Below are positions 22,356 to 30,055 of a DNA stretch of 39,792 bases, piece by piece. The notes under the pieces are model-generated. The model ran no database searches, was not told the origin of the DNA, and was given only the letters and a program-made list of their open reading frames with translations. The stretch spans positions 1-39,792 of the forward strand of contig CALXLI010000145.1 of the NCBI GenBank assembly GCA_944389155.1, given 5' to 3'. The stretch is from an uncultured Spirochaetaceae bacterium (lineage in GTDB: Bacteria > Spirochaetota > Spirochaetia > Sphaerochaetales > Sphaerochaetaceae). The first letter of the stretch is position 1. Each line of letters opens with the position of its first letter. Position numbers and translations under genes: made by a program.

Positions 22356-23126
22356 ATGAACAACGACCGGCTGGCTATCAGCCTCGACTATCTTAAATTC
22401 ACTATCGAAGCAGATGGTGAGACTCTTACAGAAGAACTTAGCAAGACGTTCACTGATATACTTGAAGGCGATGCTAAAGCTGATAGCGCAGTTGCTGCGT
22501 ATATAAGAAAAGAAGGACTTGAATCGGTAGATTTTGCCGGTGTTGATGAGATTTCACGTTATCCGGGAACAAGGTGCATAGTCAATTATTTCGGTATCAA
22601 GGATCGCCCGCAGCTTAAGGCAATTGATAAGCATATATCCTCAATCAGGACAGCTGAGCTGCTGCTCTCTCCTCCTGATATGCCTTTCAACTTTGATTAT
22701 CTGAAGGCTGTTCATTCGCAGCTGTTTGGAGATATCTATCCATCTGCGGGAATGATAAGGCGTTCTGTACGCAACAAGCACAGCGAGTTCTGCCAGCCTG
22801 AGTATATAGAAAGTTCTGCGGATACTCTCTTCTCGAAGCTGAGGGACGAGAATTATCTCAGGAACATTGATGACATAGATGATTATATCAATGCTCTTGC
22901 CTATTACATGGGTGAGATGGAGGCTCTTCATCCATTCATGGATGGGAATGGAAGGGCTACAAGGTTCTTCTTCCATGAAATGAGCCTGAAAGCGGGGTAT
23001 GAGATAGGTTGGGGCAGTGCAGATCCCGATCACTTCCTTGAAGCTAATGTTGCAGCGCTTGATGGTGATTACCAAGCGCTCATTGATGTGCTTGAGGAGA
23101 TTATCATACCGCTCTCGAATGATTGA
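22356..23126 (+). CDS. Fic family protein with N-terminal inhibitory motif
   Basis: The 256-residue protein has the Fic core HPFMDGNGR at residues 192-200 (catalytic His192, Arg200) and the flap region around GMIRRSVRN. Fic enzymes transfer AMP or other nucleotides to target hydroxyls. An N-terminal helical segment of about 60 residues contains TDILEG (33-38), which fits the [S/T]xxxE[G/N] inhibitory motif. This suggests a self-inhibited enzyme (class II-like), or a fused VbhA-type antitoxin. All catalytic residues are present. The ribosome binding site is weak (GAGGTG, 11-12 nt upstream). The stop is 3 bases from the convergent gntR stop. Confidence 0.9.
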   Translation: MNNDRLAISLDYLKFTIEADGETLTEELSKTFTDILEGDAKADSAVAAYIRKEGLESVDFAGVDEISRYPGTRCIVNYFGIKDRPQLKAIDKHISSIRTAELLLSPPDMPFNFDYLKAVHSQLFGDIYPSAGMIRRSVRNKHSEFCQPEYIESSADTLFSKLRDENYLRNIDDIDDYINALAYYMGEMEALHPFMDGNGRATRFFFHEMSLKAGYEIGWGSADPDHFLEANVAALDGDYQALIDVLEEIIIPLSND

Positions 23127-23129
23127 GAA

Positions 23130-23807
23130 TCAGTCAAGATATTGTTTGTATGTCTGTGCTCTTGGCTCTGTATTTGCAGAGTAGAATGATTCAAGAGCTG
23201 CTATACGGCAATGATCTATATGTTCACTGAGCTTCTTGCATGCATTCTCATAATCTCCATCCAGAAGAAGGTTGATTATCTCCAGATGCTCTTTTCTTGA
23301 GTCATTCACATGCAGCTGGTTTTCCTTGCTTGCGATGATTACCCGTGTATTCTTGTCGAAAACGGAATGCATCATATCGATAATGAAGTCATTGCCGCAG
23401 TTCTCTACAAAATACATATGCATGGCTGTATCAAGCTTATAGCCATCCATTACATCATCTGTATCCTTGGAAAATCTTGATTGGAAATCCTTGAGGACTT
23501 CCTTATCGAGATTTGCTCTGCCCATTCTAAGGGTCACAGGCTCAATCTCCTTCCTTGCCTGGAAAATCTGCATGATCTCATTTGCTGTTATAGCTGTTAC
23601 ATATATTCCTTTTTTGGGGATTATCTGCAGGAATCCTTGGCGTTCAAGCTGTATTATAGCTTCTCTTGTAGGAGTTCTGCTGCATCCTAATTCGGCGGAT
23701 AGCTGTGCCTCATTCAGCACAGAGTTAGGCTTGTATTCGCATGTAATCAATCGTTGTTTTATTATTTCATAGACTTGATTTGACAATCCCTCGTTTTTCC
23801 TGTTCAA
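23130..23807 (-). CDS. GntR family regulator, FadR/FCD subfamily
   Basis: The 225-residue repressor-type protein has an N-terminal winged helix (YEIIKQRLITCEYKPNSVLN, SAELGCSRTPTREAIIQLE, GFLQIIPKKGIYV) and an all-helical FCD domain (about 85-215) that binds a metal and small organic acids. The start is a TTG with AGAGGTAG upstream; no ATG gives the family N-terminus. It is divergent from the cupin-TRAP operon, and palindromes containing GTATAC lie on both sides of the shared region. It most likely represses the operon and itself until the transported acid binds. Confidence 0.92.
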   Translation of the reverse strand: MNRKNEGLSNQVYEIIKQRLITCEYKPNSVLNEAQLSAELGCSRTPTREAIIQLERQGFLQIIPKKGIYVTAITANEIMQIFQARKEIEPVTLRMGRANLDKEVLKDFQSRFSKDTDDVMDGYKLDTAMHMYFVENCGNDFIIDMMHSVFDKNTRVIIASKENQLHVNDSRKEHLEIINLLLDGDYENACKKLSEHIDHCRIAALESFYSANTEPRAQTYKQYLD

Positions 23808-23819
23808 GATACACTACCT

Positions 23820-23839
23820 CTTGTATGTTACAAGTATAC
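23820..23839. promoter_or_regulatory. Putative GntR operators near its own gene
   Basis: CTTGTA-TGT-TACAAG (23820-23834) is a perfect inverted repeat, overlapped by ACAAGTATACT with GTATAC at 23834-23839. On the minus strand TATACT here may be the -10 box of gntR, so binding would give autoregulation. Confidence 0.55.
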
Positions 23840-23932
23840 TACAAATTCCAAAAAAGCAAGCGAAAAGGATTTTGCTTATAGATAATTACCCATAATCACG
23901 ATATTGAGTAAAGAATTTGTCTCATTTTTTTC

Positions 23933-23961
23933 TTGACAGGTGGTTTTTACTGTCATATGTT
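23933..23961 (+). promoter_or_regulatory. Promoter of the cupin-TRAP operon
   Basis: TTGACA (23933-23938), 17 nt, TATGTT (23956-23961). The predicted start is near 23968, inside the operator, with a leader of about 47 nt. Confidence 0.7.
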
Positions 23962-24000
23962 GTATACAACAGGTAGATAACTATTATCTAACAAGTATAC
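23958..24000 (+). promoter_or_regulatory. Main operator(s) for the GntR regulator
   Basis: A perfect 14-bp palindrome TGTTGTATACAACA (23958-23971) overlaps the -10 box and start site. A second GTATAC box, ACAAGTATACAAAA, lies at 23991-24004 before the ribosome binding site. The core TTGTATACAA resembles operators of FadR-subfamily regulators of sugar-acid genes (for example UxuR, TTGGTATACCAA). Confidence 0.65.
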
Positions 24001-24014
24001 AAAAGGAGAAACCT

Positions 24015-24365
24015 ATGATCCGTTTTAAGGATGATATCAAATCAGAATCAATCGAACACAAGTTCGGAGGTGATGGCTTCATTACTGTTGATTCCCTTAA
24101 CGAATGCGATGAGGAACTTAACAATAAAGGACGTGTATTGGCACATACGACAATCGGTCCAGGATGCTCGATAGGCTATCACGAACATCATGGTGAATCT
24201 GAAATCTATTTCATCATGAAAGGGGATGGCGAGTTCAATGATAATGGCAATATAGTCCCCATCCATGCTGGTGATGTTACATATACATTTTCAGGAATGG
24301 GACATGGAATCAGGAATACAGGCAATATTCCGATGGAAGTGGTTGCTTTGATTCTCTATGCATGA
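24015..24365 (+). CDS. Cupin domain protein
   Basis: This 116-residue single cupin has the metal-binding motif GYHEHHGESEIYFIMKGDG (His56, His58, Glu63 in the G-x5-HxH-x4-E pattern) and a second motif around GMGHGIRNTG. Small cupins of this kind act as isomerases, decarboxylases or sensors of acids; the reaction is not predictable. ATG 24015 has AAGGAG upstream and is preferred over 23940, which lies before the transcription start. It is the first gene of the GntR-controlled operon. Confidence 0.88.
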   Translation: MIRFKDDIKSESIEHKFGGDGFITVDSLNECDEELNNKGRVLAHTTIGPGCSIGYHEHHGESEIYFIMKGDGEFNDNGNIVPIHAGDVTYTFSGMGHGIRNTGNIPMEVVALILYA

Positions 24366-24379
24366 TGAGAGGTGAGAAG

Positions 24380-25120
24380 ATGGATGGAAAACAGGTCAGG
24401 TGCAGAGTTGAAAACGGTGTAATGACCATCATTATCGATAATCCTGAAATGAAGAATGGAACAAATTACATCGGAGTAAACGAACTATGTGATTGTTTTG
24501 AACGTTTGATTGCTGATGATAGCATCAAGGTCCTTGTCTTTACAGGTTCCGGTGAATATTTCTGGACAGGTGGGCGTGTGGATCCGAATGCACCTGGCGA
24601 GAACGATAAATATGCAGATGGGATAGAACGTTTCGAGCGCCTTCGCAGGCAGAATGAAAAACCTGTGATTGCAGCTGTCAATGGGCACTGTCTTAAAGCG
24701 GGTATGGGGATGCTTTGCCGATCCGATATAGCAATTGCAAAGAAGGGCGTTGAATTCGGATTCCCAGAGGTCCGTATGGGAGGTGTTCCAATGATGGTAA
24801 TGGCTGAGGTTATTGATTCAATGCCGCAGAAGCTTGCTATAGAAGCATTTATAACCTGTTGGAATTTCTCTGCCGAAGATGCCCTGAGATTTGGCCTTGT
24901 AAATAAAGTCGTTGATGAATCTGAATTTGACGCAACCGTACAGAAATATGTTGATGTGTTTCTGAAAACACCTGCAGAACTGGTTCGTCTTACCAAAAAA
25001 GCTTATCGGGAGATGTCAAAGCTGAATACGCTGGATGAAAGAGCGGATCTTGCCATGAATATGCTGAGAGATGAAGTCCTTCCTGCAATGAAGACAATCA
25101 AGCAGGAATACAACGTATAA
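24380..25120 (+). CDS. Enoyl-CoA hydratase/isomerase family protein (crotonase)
   Basis: The 246-residue crotonase-fold protein has the first oxyanion-hole segment YFWTGGRVDP (about 59-68), the second AVNGHCLKAGMGML and the following GFPEVRMGGVP. Members hydrate, isomerise, decarboxylate or cleave acyl-CoA thioesters. The catalytic acids of true enoyl-CoA hydratases are not obvious, so a different crotonase reaction (for example a decarboxylase or lyase) is likely. The ATG at 24380 has GAGGTG upstream; an in-frame ATG at 24362 would place the start inside that site. No CoA ligase or transferase is encoded nearby. Confidence 0.88.
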   Translation: MDGKQVRCRVENGVMTIIIDNPEMKNGTNYIGVNELCDCFERLIADDSIKVLVFTGSGEYFWTGGRVDPNAPGENDKYADGIERFERLRRQNEKPVIAAVNGHCLKAGMGMLCRSDIAIAKKGVEFGFPEVRMGGVPMMVMAEVIDSMPQKLAIEAFITCWNFSAEDALRFGLVNKVVDESEFDATVQKYVDVFLKTPAELVRLTKKAYREMSKLNTLDERADLAMNMLRDEVLPAMKTIKQEYNV

Positions 25121-25168
25121 ACAGGAGGTTAGCTCATCAGTATGTGCTGGTGGGTAAAAGGAGATAGA

Positions 25169-26176
25169 ATGAAAAAGTTATTTGTTGCGATTTTGATTCT
25201 CGTTGTTGTTTCGAGTGCTGTTTTTGCAGGCGGTGCTACCGAGTCCGCAAATGGTGTGAAGACATTGAAGCTTGGCTCTACTACGCCATCTGCTACATAT
25301 GACCATCAGGCCTTGCAGTACTTCCAGTCAAGAGTACAGGAGCTCTCAGGAGGAAAACTCAATATATCCATTCATATGGGTGGTACGCTTGGAACAACAG
25401 CTCAGGAATATGCACAGCTCAGAGAAGGATCTTTGGATATGTTCCTTACTGCGTTTGATACAGCTTCTGTTCTTCGTGGTGGAAAGGATTTCACAGTCAC
25501 ATGTGTTCCTTATGTCTTTGACGACATGGAACATTATCATAAGTTCGTTGAAAGTGAACTTGGACAGAACATGATTGCTGATGTTGAATCTCAGAATGGC
25601 CTTCATTTTCTCGGAATCCTTGCTCCTCGTCTTCCAAGAGCTTTGAGTACGACAAGCCGTCCAGTAGCTTCTGTTGCAGATGTCGCGAACCTTAAGATCA
25701 GGGTTTCAGAGGCACAGTCAATTTATGAAATGTGGAAAGCATGGGGAGCTAATCCTGTTATCATCTCTGGCGGAGAGCTGTATTCATCTCTCGAAAGCGG
25801 ATTGGCTGATGGTCAGGATAATGATGTGATTTCAACACACTCTTCTGGTATGGGCGAGATACAGGATTACTATACAGAGCTTGATTACATCCAGCAGTGC
25901 ATCGTTCTTTGGTTCTCTCAGACAAATTGGGATAAGCTTACCGAAGAGGAAAAAGGCTGGCTTGAAACTGCTCTTGACGAAACTTATACCAATTTTGAAG
26001 GCCTCCTTGGTCAGCAGTATGAAGAGGCAAAGCAGGCTCTTATTGAAGAGGGCGTGACATTCATCGAACCAGATATCGAGTCCTTTAAGGCAGCAACAGA
26101 GGCATCTATCGGAGTAATGGATGGTGTACTGTTCAGAGAAGGTCTGTATGAGGAAATCCGTGCTTTGAATAACTAG
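25169..26176 (+). CDS. TRAP transporter substrate-binding protein (DctP type)
   Basis: The 335-residue periplasmic protein has a signal peptide (MKKLFVAILILVVVSSAVFA, cut before GGATES, no lipobox Cys) and the DctP fold. It has an N-terminal LKLGSTTPSATYDHQALQYF, the conserved carboxylate-binding region around ANLKIRVSEAQ (the Arg that pairs with the substrate carboxylate) and GGELYSSLESGLADGQDN. TRAP systems import organic acids with Na+. The ATG with AAAGGAG at 25169 replaces an earlier in-frame ATG at 25142. A hairpin follows the gene, which should raise its level over the membrane subunits. Confidence 0.94.
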   Translation: MKKLFVAILILVVVSSAVFAGGATESANGVKTLKLGSTTPSATYDHQALQYFQSRVQELSGGKLNISIHMGGTLGTTAQEYAQLREGSLDMFLTAFDTASVLRGGKDFTVTCVPYVFDDMEHYHKFVESELGQNMIADVESQNGLHFLGILAPRLPRALSTTSRPVASVADVANLKIRVSEAQSIYEMWKAWGANPVIISGGELYSSLESGLADGQDNDVISTHSSGMGEIQDYYTELDYIQQCIVLWFSQTNWDKLTEEEKGWLETALDETYTNFEGLLGQQYEEAKQALIEEGVTFIEPDIESFKAATEASIGVMDGVLFREGLYEEIRALNN

Positions 26177-26188
26177 GCATTGAAAATC

Positions 26189-26227
26189 GGGGCTGTAAAA
26201 AAGCCAGCAGTGGCCTTTCGCAGCCCC
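26189..26227 (+). terminator. Hairpin between TRAP binding protein and membrane subunits
   Basis: GGGGCTG (26189-26195) and CAGCCCC (26221-26227) pair, with inner AAGCC/GGCCTT pairing. There is no T tract. It ends just before the ribosome binding site of the next gene and probably acts as a partial attenuator or mRNA-stabilising element. Confidence 0.55.
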
Positions 26228-26240
26228 ATGGAGTATGAAG

Positions 26241-26744
26241 ATGGAAAAGATCAGGAAGAGGATAATGTTTGCAATTGAGTTGATCCTAGGCCTCTTGATT
26301 GGGGTGATGATCATCGTGAACTTTATCCAGATGCTTACTAGATATTTTATCAATATATCAGTTTCGTGGGTTGAGGATTTCTCGATCCTCGGACTTTACT
26401 GGCTGTTCGGATTGGGGGTTCCTCTTGCATGGATTGCCGGTGGGCACATGGAGATGAACATTCTTGAGAATCTCATGAGCAGGAAGTTCAAGCTTGTCAT
26501 TTCATATATAACCCAGGTTTTTGGCGTTGTTATGGGCGTTGTATACATCGTAACAGGAATGAGAAGCCTGATGCTCAATAAAGGATACGTTATGTCCATC
26601 ATGGGTTTTGATGAGATGTGGAGATATGTACCGGTGGTTGTATGCGGTGTACTTCTCATCTTAGCTTCGATTTTCAATTTTGCTGAATTGATCGTAACCC
26701 ATGGTGAATCTATGGAAAAGGTGCAGGAGGAACAGAATGATTAG
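26241..26744 (+). CDS. TRAP transporter small membrane subunit (DctQ type)
   Basis: The 167-residue membrane protein has four predicted helices and the DctQ landmarks (FIQMLTRYFINISVSWVEDF at about 28-47, GLGVPLAWIAGGHMEM). It scaffolds the large DctM subunit. The ATG at 26241 has GGAG 7 nt upstream; the ATG two codons earlier is too close to that site. The 3' end overlaps the dctM start by 8 bases. Confidence 0.92.
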   Translation: MEKIRKRIMFAIELILGLLIGVMIIVNFIQMLTRYFINISVSWVEDFSILGLYWLFGLGVPLAWIAGGHMEMNILENLMSRKFKLVISYITQVFGVVMGVVYIVTGMRSLMLNKGYVMSIMGFDEMWRYVPVVVCGVLLILASIFNFAELIVTHGESMEKVQEEQND

Positions 26745-28032
26745 TACTGTAATATTGCAGCTTGTTGTGATTTTCGGGGTACTATTGGCAATGCTCCTTC
26801 TCAAGTTCCCTGTTTTCATCTCTATGGCGGGATCTTTGATTGCCTATGCTCTGGCTTTTCCTGGTTCAGTACCTCTTTCGGTATTCGGGCAAGGCATCGT
26901 ATCAGGTTTGACCAATCAGAACTATGTTGCAGTCTGCTTTTATTTCTTCCTTGGAGAAATAATGACCAATGGCGGACTTGGAGATAGATTGATTGAATTT
27001 CTTGATGCTTGCATCGGCAGGATAAGAGGCAGCCTTAGCCATATAAACATAATAAATTCAATGGTGTTTGCCGGTGTTTCGGGTTCTGCCGTTGCAGATG
27101 CTGCTTCTGTTGGAGCTATGGAACTCAATCTTATGAAGAAGGCAGGTTATCCTGCTGGCTATGCTGCTGCGGTAACTGCGATATCTTCGACTATCGGACC
27201 GATCATTCCGCCTTCATCTGGGCTTGTAATGCTTGGTGTCTATTTTGGATATTCTGTAAGGAGGCTTTTTCTCGGTGGCGTGATTCCTGGAATCCTCATG
27301 GGTGTTGCTATGCTGATTGTATCTGCGATAATGGCAAAGAAGCGCAATTTCCCATATAGTCCATGGAGAGGATGGAAGTATCTTCTTGAGAAGACCCAAG
27401 GCGGACTTCTTGCATTCCTTCTTCCCGCAATGATCCTTATTTTCCTTCTGCTTGGAATAGGGACTGTTGTTGAGGTTGGTGCGACATCTTGCGTAATTGC
27501 TGTCATCATCTCAATTGGATATAAGGAGATGACTCCAAAGAAGCTTATAAAGATGCTGATGAGGACAACGATACTTACTGCAGCGTGTCTTGCTATGCTC
27601 TCTTTCGCAGGTTTGTATACCTGGGTTATATCCTCAATGGGTGTTGCTGATTGGATTGCTGCCCAGATTGCTGCAATCGGCGCAAGTGATACCGTTATCA
27701 TGCTGGTATGCATGCTTATATTGTTCTTCCTCGGAATGATCGTGGATGTTCCTGTTGTCCTGATGGTTATATTCCCTGTGATGGTTCCTGTCATCGAGGC
27801 TATTGGAATAGATCCGGTATGGTTCAGCGTACTTGCTCTTATTGTCAATCAGCTTGGCCTTTGCACACCACCTGTTGGCACTTTGATCTACATGACAGCC
27901 CAGATTGCAAAATGTCCAGCCTCCGATGTAATCAAGGAACTTGTCCCGTTTATTGCAATAATCTCACTGCTTGTTGTGATAATGATCTTCTTCCCAGGAA
28001 TCGTGACATTCCTTCCAACAGCATTGGGGTAG
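26737..28032 (+). CDS. TRAP transporter large membrane subunit (DctM type)
   Basis: The roughly 431-residue, many-helix protein is of the DctM/SiaM family and is the transporting subunit. Visible conserved parts are NYVAVCFYFFLGEIMTNGG, FAGVSGSAVADAASVG (the Na+/substrate hairpin), ISSTIGPIIPPSSGLVMLG and the second hairpin region NQLGLCTPPVGTLIYM. The ATG at 26737 has AGGAGGAACAG upstream. It couples to the next gene, whose ATG lies 4 bases after its stop. Confidence 0.95.
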   Translation: MISTVILQLVVIFGVLLAMLLLKFPVFISMAGSLIAYALAFPGSVPLSVFGQGIVSGLTNQNYVAVCFYFFLGEIMTNGGLGDRLIEFLDACIGRIRGSLSHINIINSMVFAGVSGSAVADAASVGAMELNLMKKAGYPAGYAAAVTAISSTIGPIIPPSSGLVMLGVYFGYSVRRLFLGGVIPGILMGVAMLIVSAIMAKKRNFPYSPWRGWKYLLEKTQGGLLAFLLPAMILIFLLLGIGTVVEVGATSCVIAVIISIGYKEMTPKKLIKMLMRTTILTAACLAMLSFAGLYTWVISSMGVADWIAAQIAAIGASDTVIMLVCMLILFFLGMIVDVPVVLMVIFPVMVPVIEAIGIDPVWFSVLALIVNQLGLCTPPVGTLIYMTAQIAKCPASDVIKELVPFIAIISLLVVIMIFFPGIVTFLPTALG

Positions 28033-28035
28033 AAT

Positions 28036-29034
28036 ATGAGGTATGAAGGGGAATATGCATATCTAGGCTCTACAGGCCTGAAAGTGTCTAGGATTGCTCT
28101 GGGGTGCGGTTTCCGTGGCTTGTTTGAGATCGATGAAGCTGCTTCTGTCATTCAAAAGGCAATAGACAGCGGCATCAACTTCATTGATTGTGCTGATATG
28201 TATAAGCTGCGCAGTGGCGAATTTGCAGAATCTGCATTGGCAAAAGCCATAAAGGGCAAAAGGGACAAAGTCGTAATCACCTCCAAATATGGAGGTGAGG
28301 GAGGTGGAGCTTCGTCGCTTAATGCCCAGAAACAGGTTGAAGCTTCGCTGAAACGGATAGGTACTGATTATATTGACGTATACTTTCTGCATGCTCCTGA
28401 TGGGGTTACTCCTTTCGATGATATTGTGGAAGGTCTTGATAGACTTCAGAAGTCCGGCAAGATCCGTTTCTATGGTTTCTGCAATCATCATGCATGGGAA
28501 GCTGTCAGCATGTATGATTATGCTTTAGCACATGATCTATCTGTACCTGCTGTCATCCAGAATCCATATAGCCTGCTTAACAGGAGTATGGAAGATGAGA
28601 TGATACCTGCCTGCAGATATCGGAATCTTGGAATTATGGCTTATAGCCCAATAGCTGCAGGCCTGCTATCTGGTGCATTTGCACATGGAGGTAAGGCTCC
28701 AGAGAAATCCACATGGTGTTATGAGGATCTTTATCGGGAATATCTCAGAAAGGTATTTCCTGGGAGAATCAGTATGATTGTCGACAAGGTCTACGATATT
28801 GCGGAAAAGTATGGGGTTTGCTCGTCATCTGTCGCTGTTGCCTGGATCCTTCGCAATAAGGATCTGACCAGCGTTATTGCTGGTGCAGATTCTGCAGGTG
28901 AGCTTGAAGCATATCTGGAAGGAGCATCTTTGGTTCTTGATGATGCAGATTGGGAAGATCTTGAGCATCTGAGTTATGGAATGGCTGAGATTTTTTCAAG
29001 GCCAGATGTACAGAAAATCATCAAACGTCTATAA
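28036..29034 (+). CDS. Aldo/keto reductase
   Basis: The 332-residue TIM-barrel oxidoreductase has the full catalytic tetrad: Asp51 (FIDCADMY), Tyr56, Lys84 (ITSKYG) and His119 (YFLHAPD). The C-terminal NADP-binding strand SVIAGADS is also present. It interconverts a carbonyl and an alcohol with NAD(P)H. The position in the operon means it reduces or oxidises an intermediate of the imported acid. The ribosome binding site is weak; translation is coupled to dctM. Confidence 0.93.
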   Translation: MRYEGEYAYLGSTGLKVSRIALGCGFRGLFEIDEAASVIQKAIDSGINFIDCADMYKLRSGEFAESALAKAIKGKRDKVVITSKYGGEGGGASSLNAQKQVEASLKRIGTDYIDVYFLHAPDGVTPFDDIVEGLDRLQKSGKIRFYGFCNHHAWEAVSMYDYALAHDLSVPAVIQNPYSLLNRSMEDEMIPACRYRNLGIMAYSPIAAGLLSGAFAHGGKAPEKSTWCYEDLYREYLRKVFPGRISMIVDKVYDIAEKYGVCSSSVAVAWILRNKDLTSVIAGADSAGELEAYLEGASLVLDDADWEDLEHLSYGMAEIFSRPDVQKIIKRL

Positions 29035-29044
29035 GGAGGTTTCA

Positions 29045-29959
29045 ATGTTATACGAGAAGAAGAAGGAAAAGAAAGGTTTCTTGGAGCTGATGAAAGAAGG
29101 ACCGCTCCTTGCACCATGTGTATATGATTGCGTATCAGCACGATATGTGGAAAAGACTGGATTCAAGGCAATGTGCCTATCAGGAGGAGAGCTTGCAGCA
29201 AGTCTCTGTGGTTTCCCGGATATTGGACTTGTCACATTGGATGAACTGGTTGGAGCTGTTGATAGGATTTCTTCCTGTACGGATATCCCGATGATTGTTG
29301 ATATCGATACTGGTTTTGGAAATGAACTCAATCTGATAAGAACATGCAAAAGGGTTGCTCAGGCTGGTGCTAAGGCTGTTCATCTGGAAGATCAGACTTT
29401 CCCTAAAAGATGTGGTCATCTGAAAGGCAAGGAAGTAATAGCCCATGATGCATATATAAGCAAGATAAAGGCTGCTGCGTGGGCGTTGGAAGGTACAGGC
29501 TGTGCACTCATCGCCAGAACTGATTCATATCATATCCTTGGAAAGGATGAGGCCATATCAAGATGCAATGATGCAATAGATGCTGGTGCGGATATTACAT
29601 TCGTTGAAGGTACTCAGAGCATTGAGGATATCATTGATATAGGAAAACGTGTTAAGGGGCCTAAGATGTTTGCCATGGCTTCAGCTGGAGCAAGCCCCAA
29701 GGTTACTCTAGAGCAGCTTTATGGTTGGGGATATCAGCTTATGACAATGCACTATACGATGGCTGGAGCCATGATGGGAATGCAGGAGTTCGGCAGGCTA
29801 TGCTATGAGGCTAAGAGCGATGTTCCTGTTACAGAAGATCCTCGTGTTGATTCCAGTCCGATTGCGCTCTTTGAACTTTTTGGTATACATGATTGGCTTA
29901 AACTCGGTGCATCTTTTGGCGGCGGCATAAAAGATGCAGAGGAGTATGAGCAGAAATAA
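29045..29959 (+). CDS. Isocitrate lyase/PEP mutase family C-C lyase
   Basis: The 304-residue TIM-barrel enzyme resembles methylisocitrate lyase, dimethylmalate lyase and related carboxyphosphonate mutases. It has LCGFPDIGLVTLDEL, the Mg2+ site DIDTGFG (Asp86, Asp88), EDQTFPKRCGH with the catalytic Cys123 loop, and ALIARTDSY. The intact K-R-C-G-H loop favours a C-C lyase that cuts a 2-hydroxy- or malate-like acid to pyruvate or glyoxylate plus a second product. It is the last gene before a terminator. The ATG has a perfect AAGGAGG site. Confidence 0.9.
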   Translation: MLYEKKKEKKGFLELMKEGPLLAPCVYDCVSARYVEKTGFKAMCLSGGELAASLCGFPDIGLVTLDELVGAVDRISSCTDIPMIVDIDTGFGNELNLIRTCKRVAQAGAKAVHLEDQTFPKRCGHLKGKEVIAHDAYISKIKAAAWALEGTGCALIARTDSYHILGKDEAISRCNDAIDAGADITFVEGTQSIEDIIDIGKRVKGPKMFAMASAGASPKVTLEQLYGWGYQLMTMHYTMAGAMMGMQEFGRLCYEAKSDVPVTEDPRVDSSPIALFELFGIHDWLKLGASFGGGIKDAEEYEQK

Positions 29960-29978
29960 AGCTATCAGATCCACAGAA

Positions 29979-30020
29979 CCCTTTGTCAGCAGGATGTTGG
30001 CAAAGGGCTTTTCGCTTTTC
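29979..30020 (+). terminator. Terminator of the TRAP/lyase operon
   Basis: CCCTTTG (29979-29985) and CAAAGGG (30001-30007) pair around a 15-nt loop that can itself form CAGC/GTTG, followed by CTTTTCGCTTTTC. Confidence 0.75.
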
Positions 30021-30031
30021 TATATATTATC

Positions 30032-30040
30032 TGCTAGAAT
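30032..30040 (+). promoter_or_regulatory. Extended -10 promoter of panE-like gene
   Basis: TGCTAGAAT (TAGAAT at 30035-30040). The predicted start near 30047 falls at the AGGAGG ribosome binding site (30046-30051), so the leader is only about 10 nt. Confidence 0.5.
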
Positions 30041-30055
30041 CTAACAGGAGGCATC

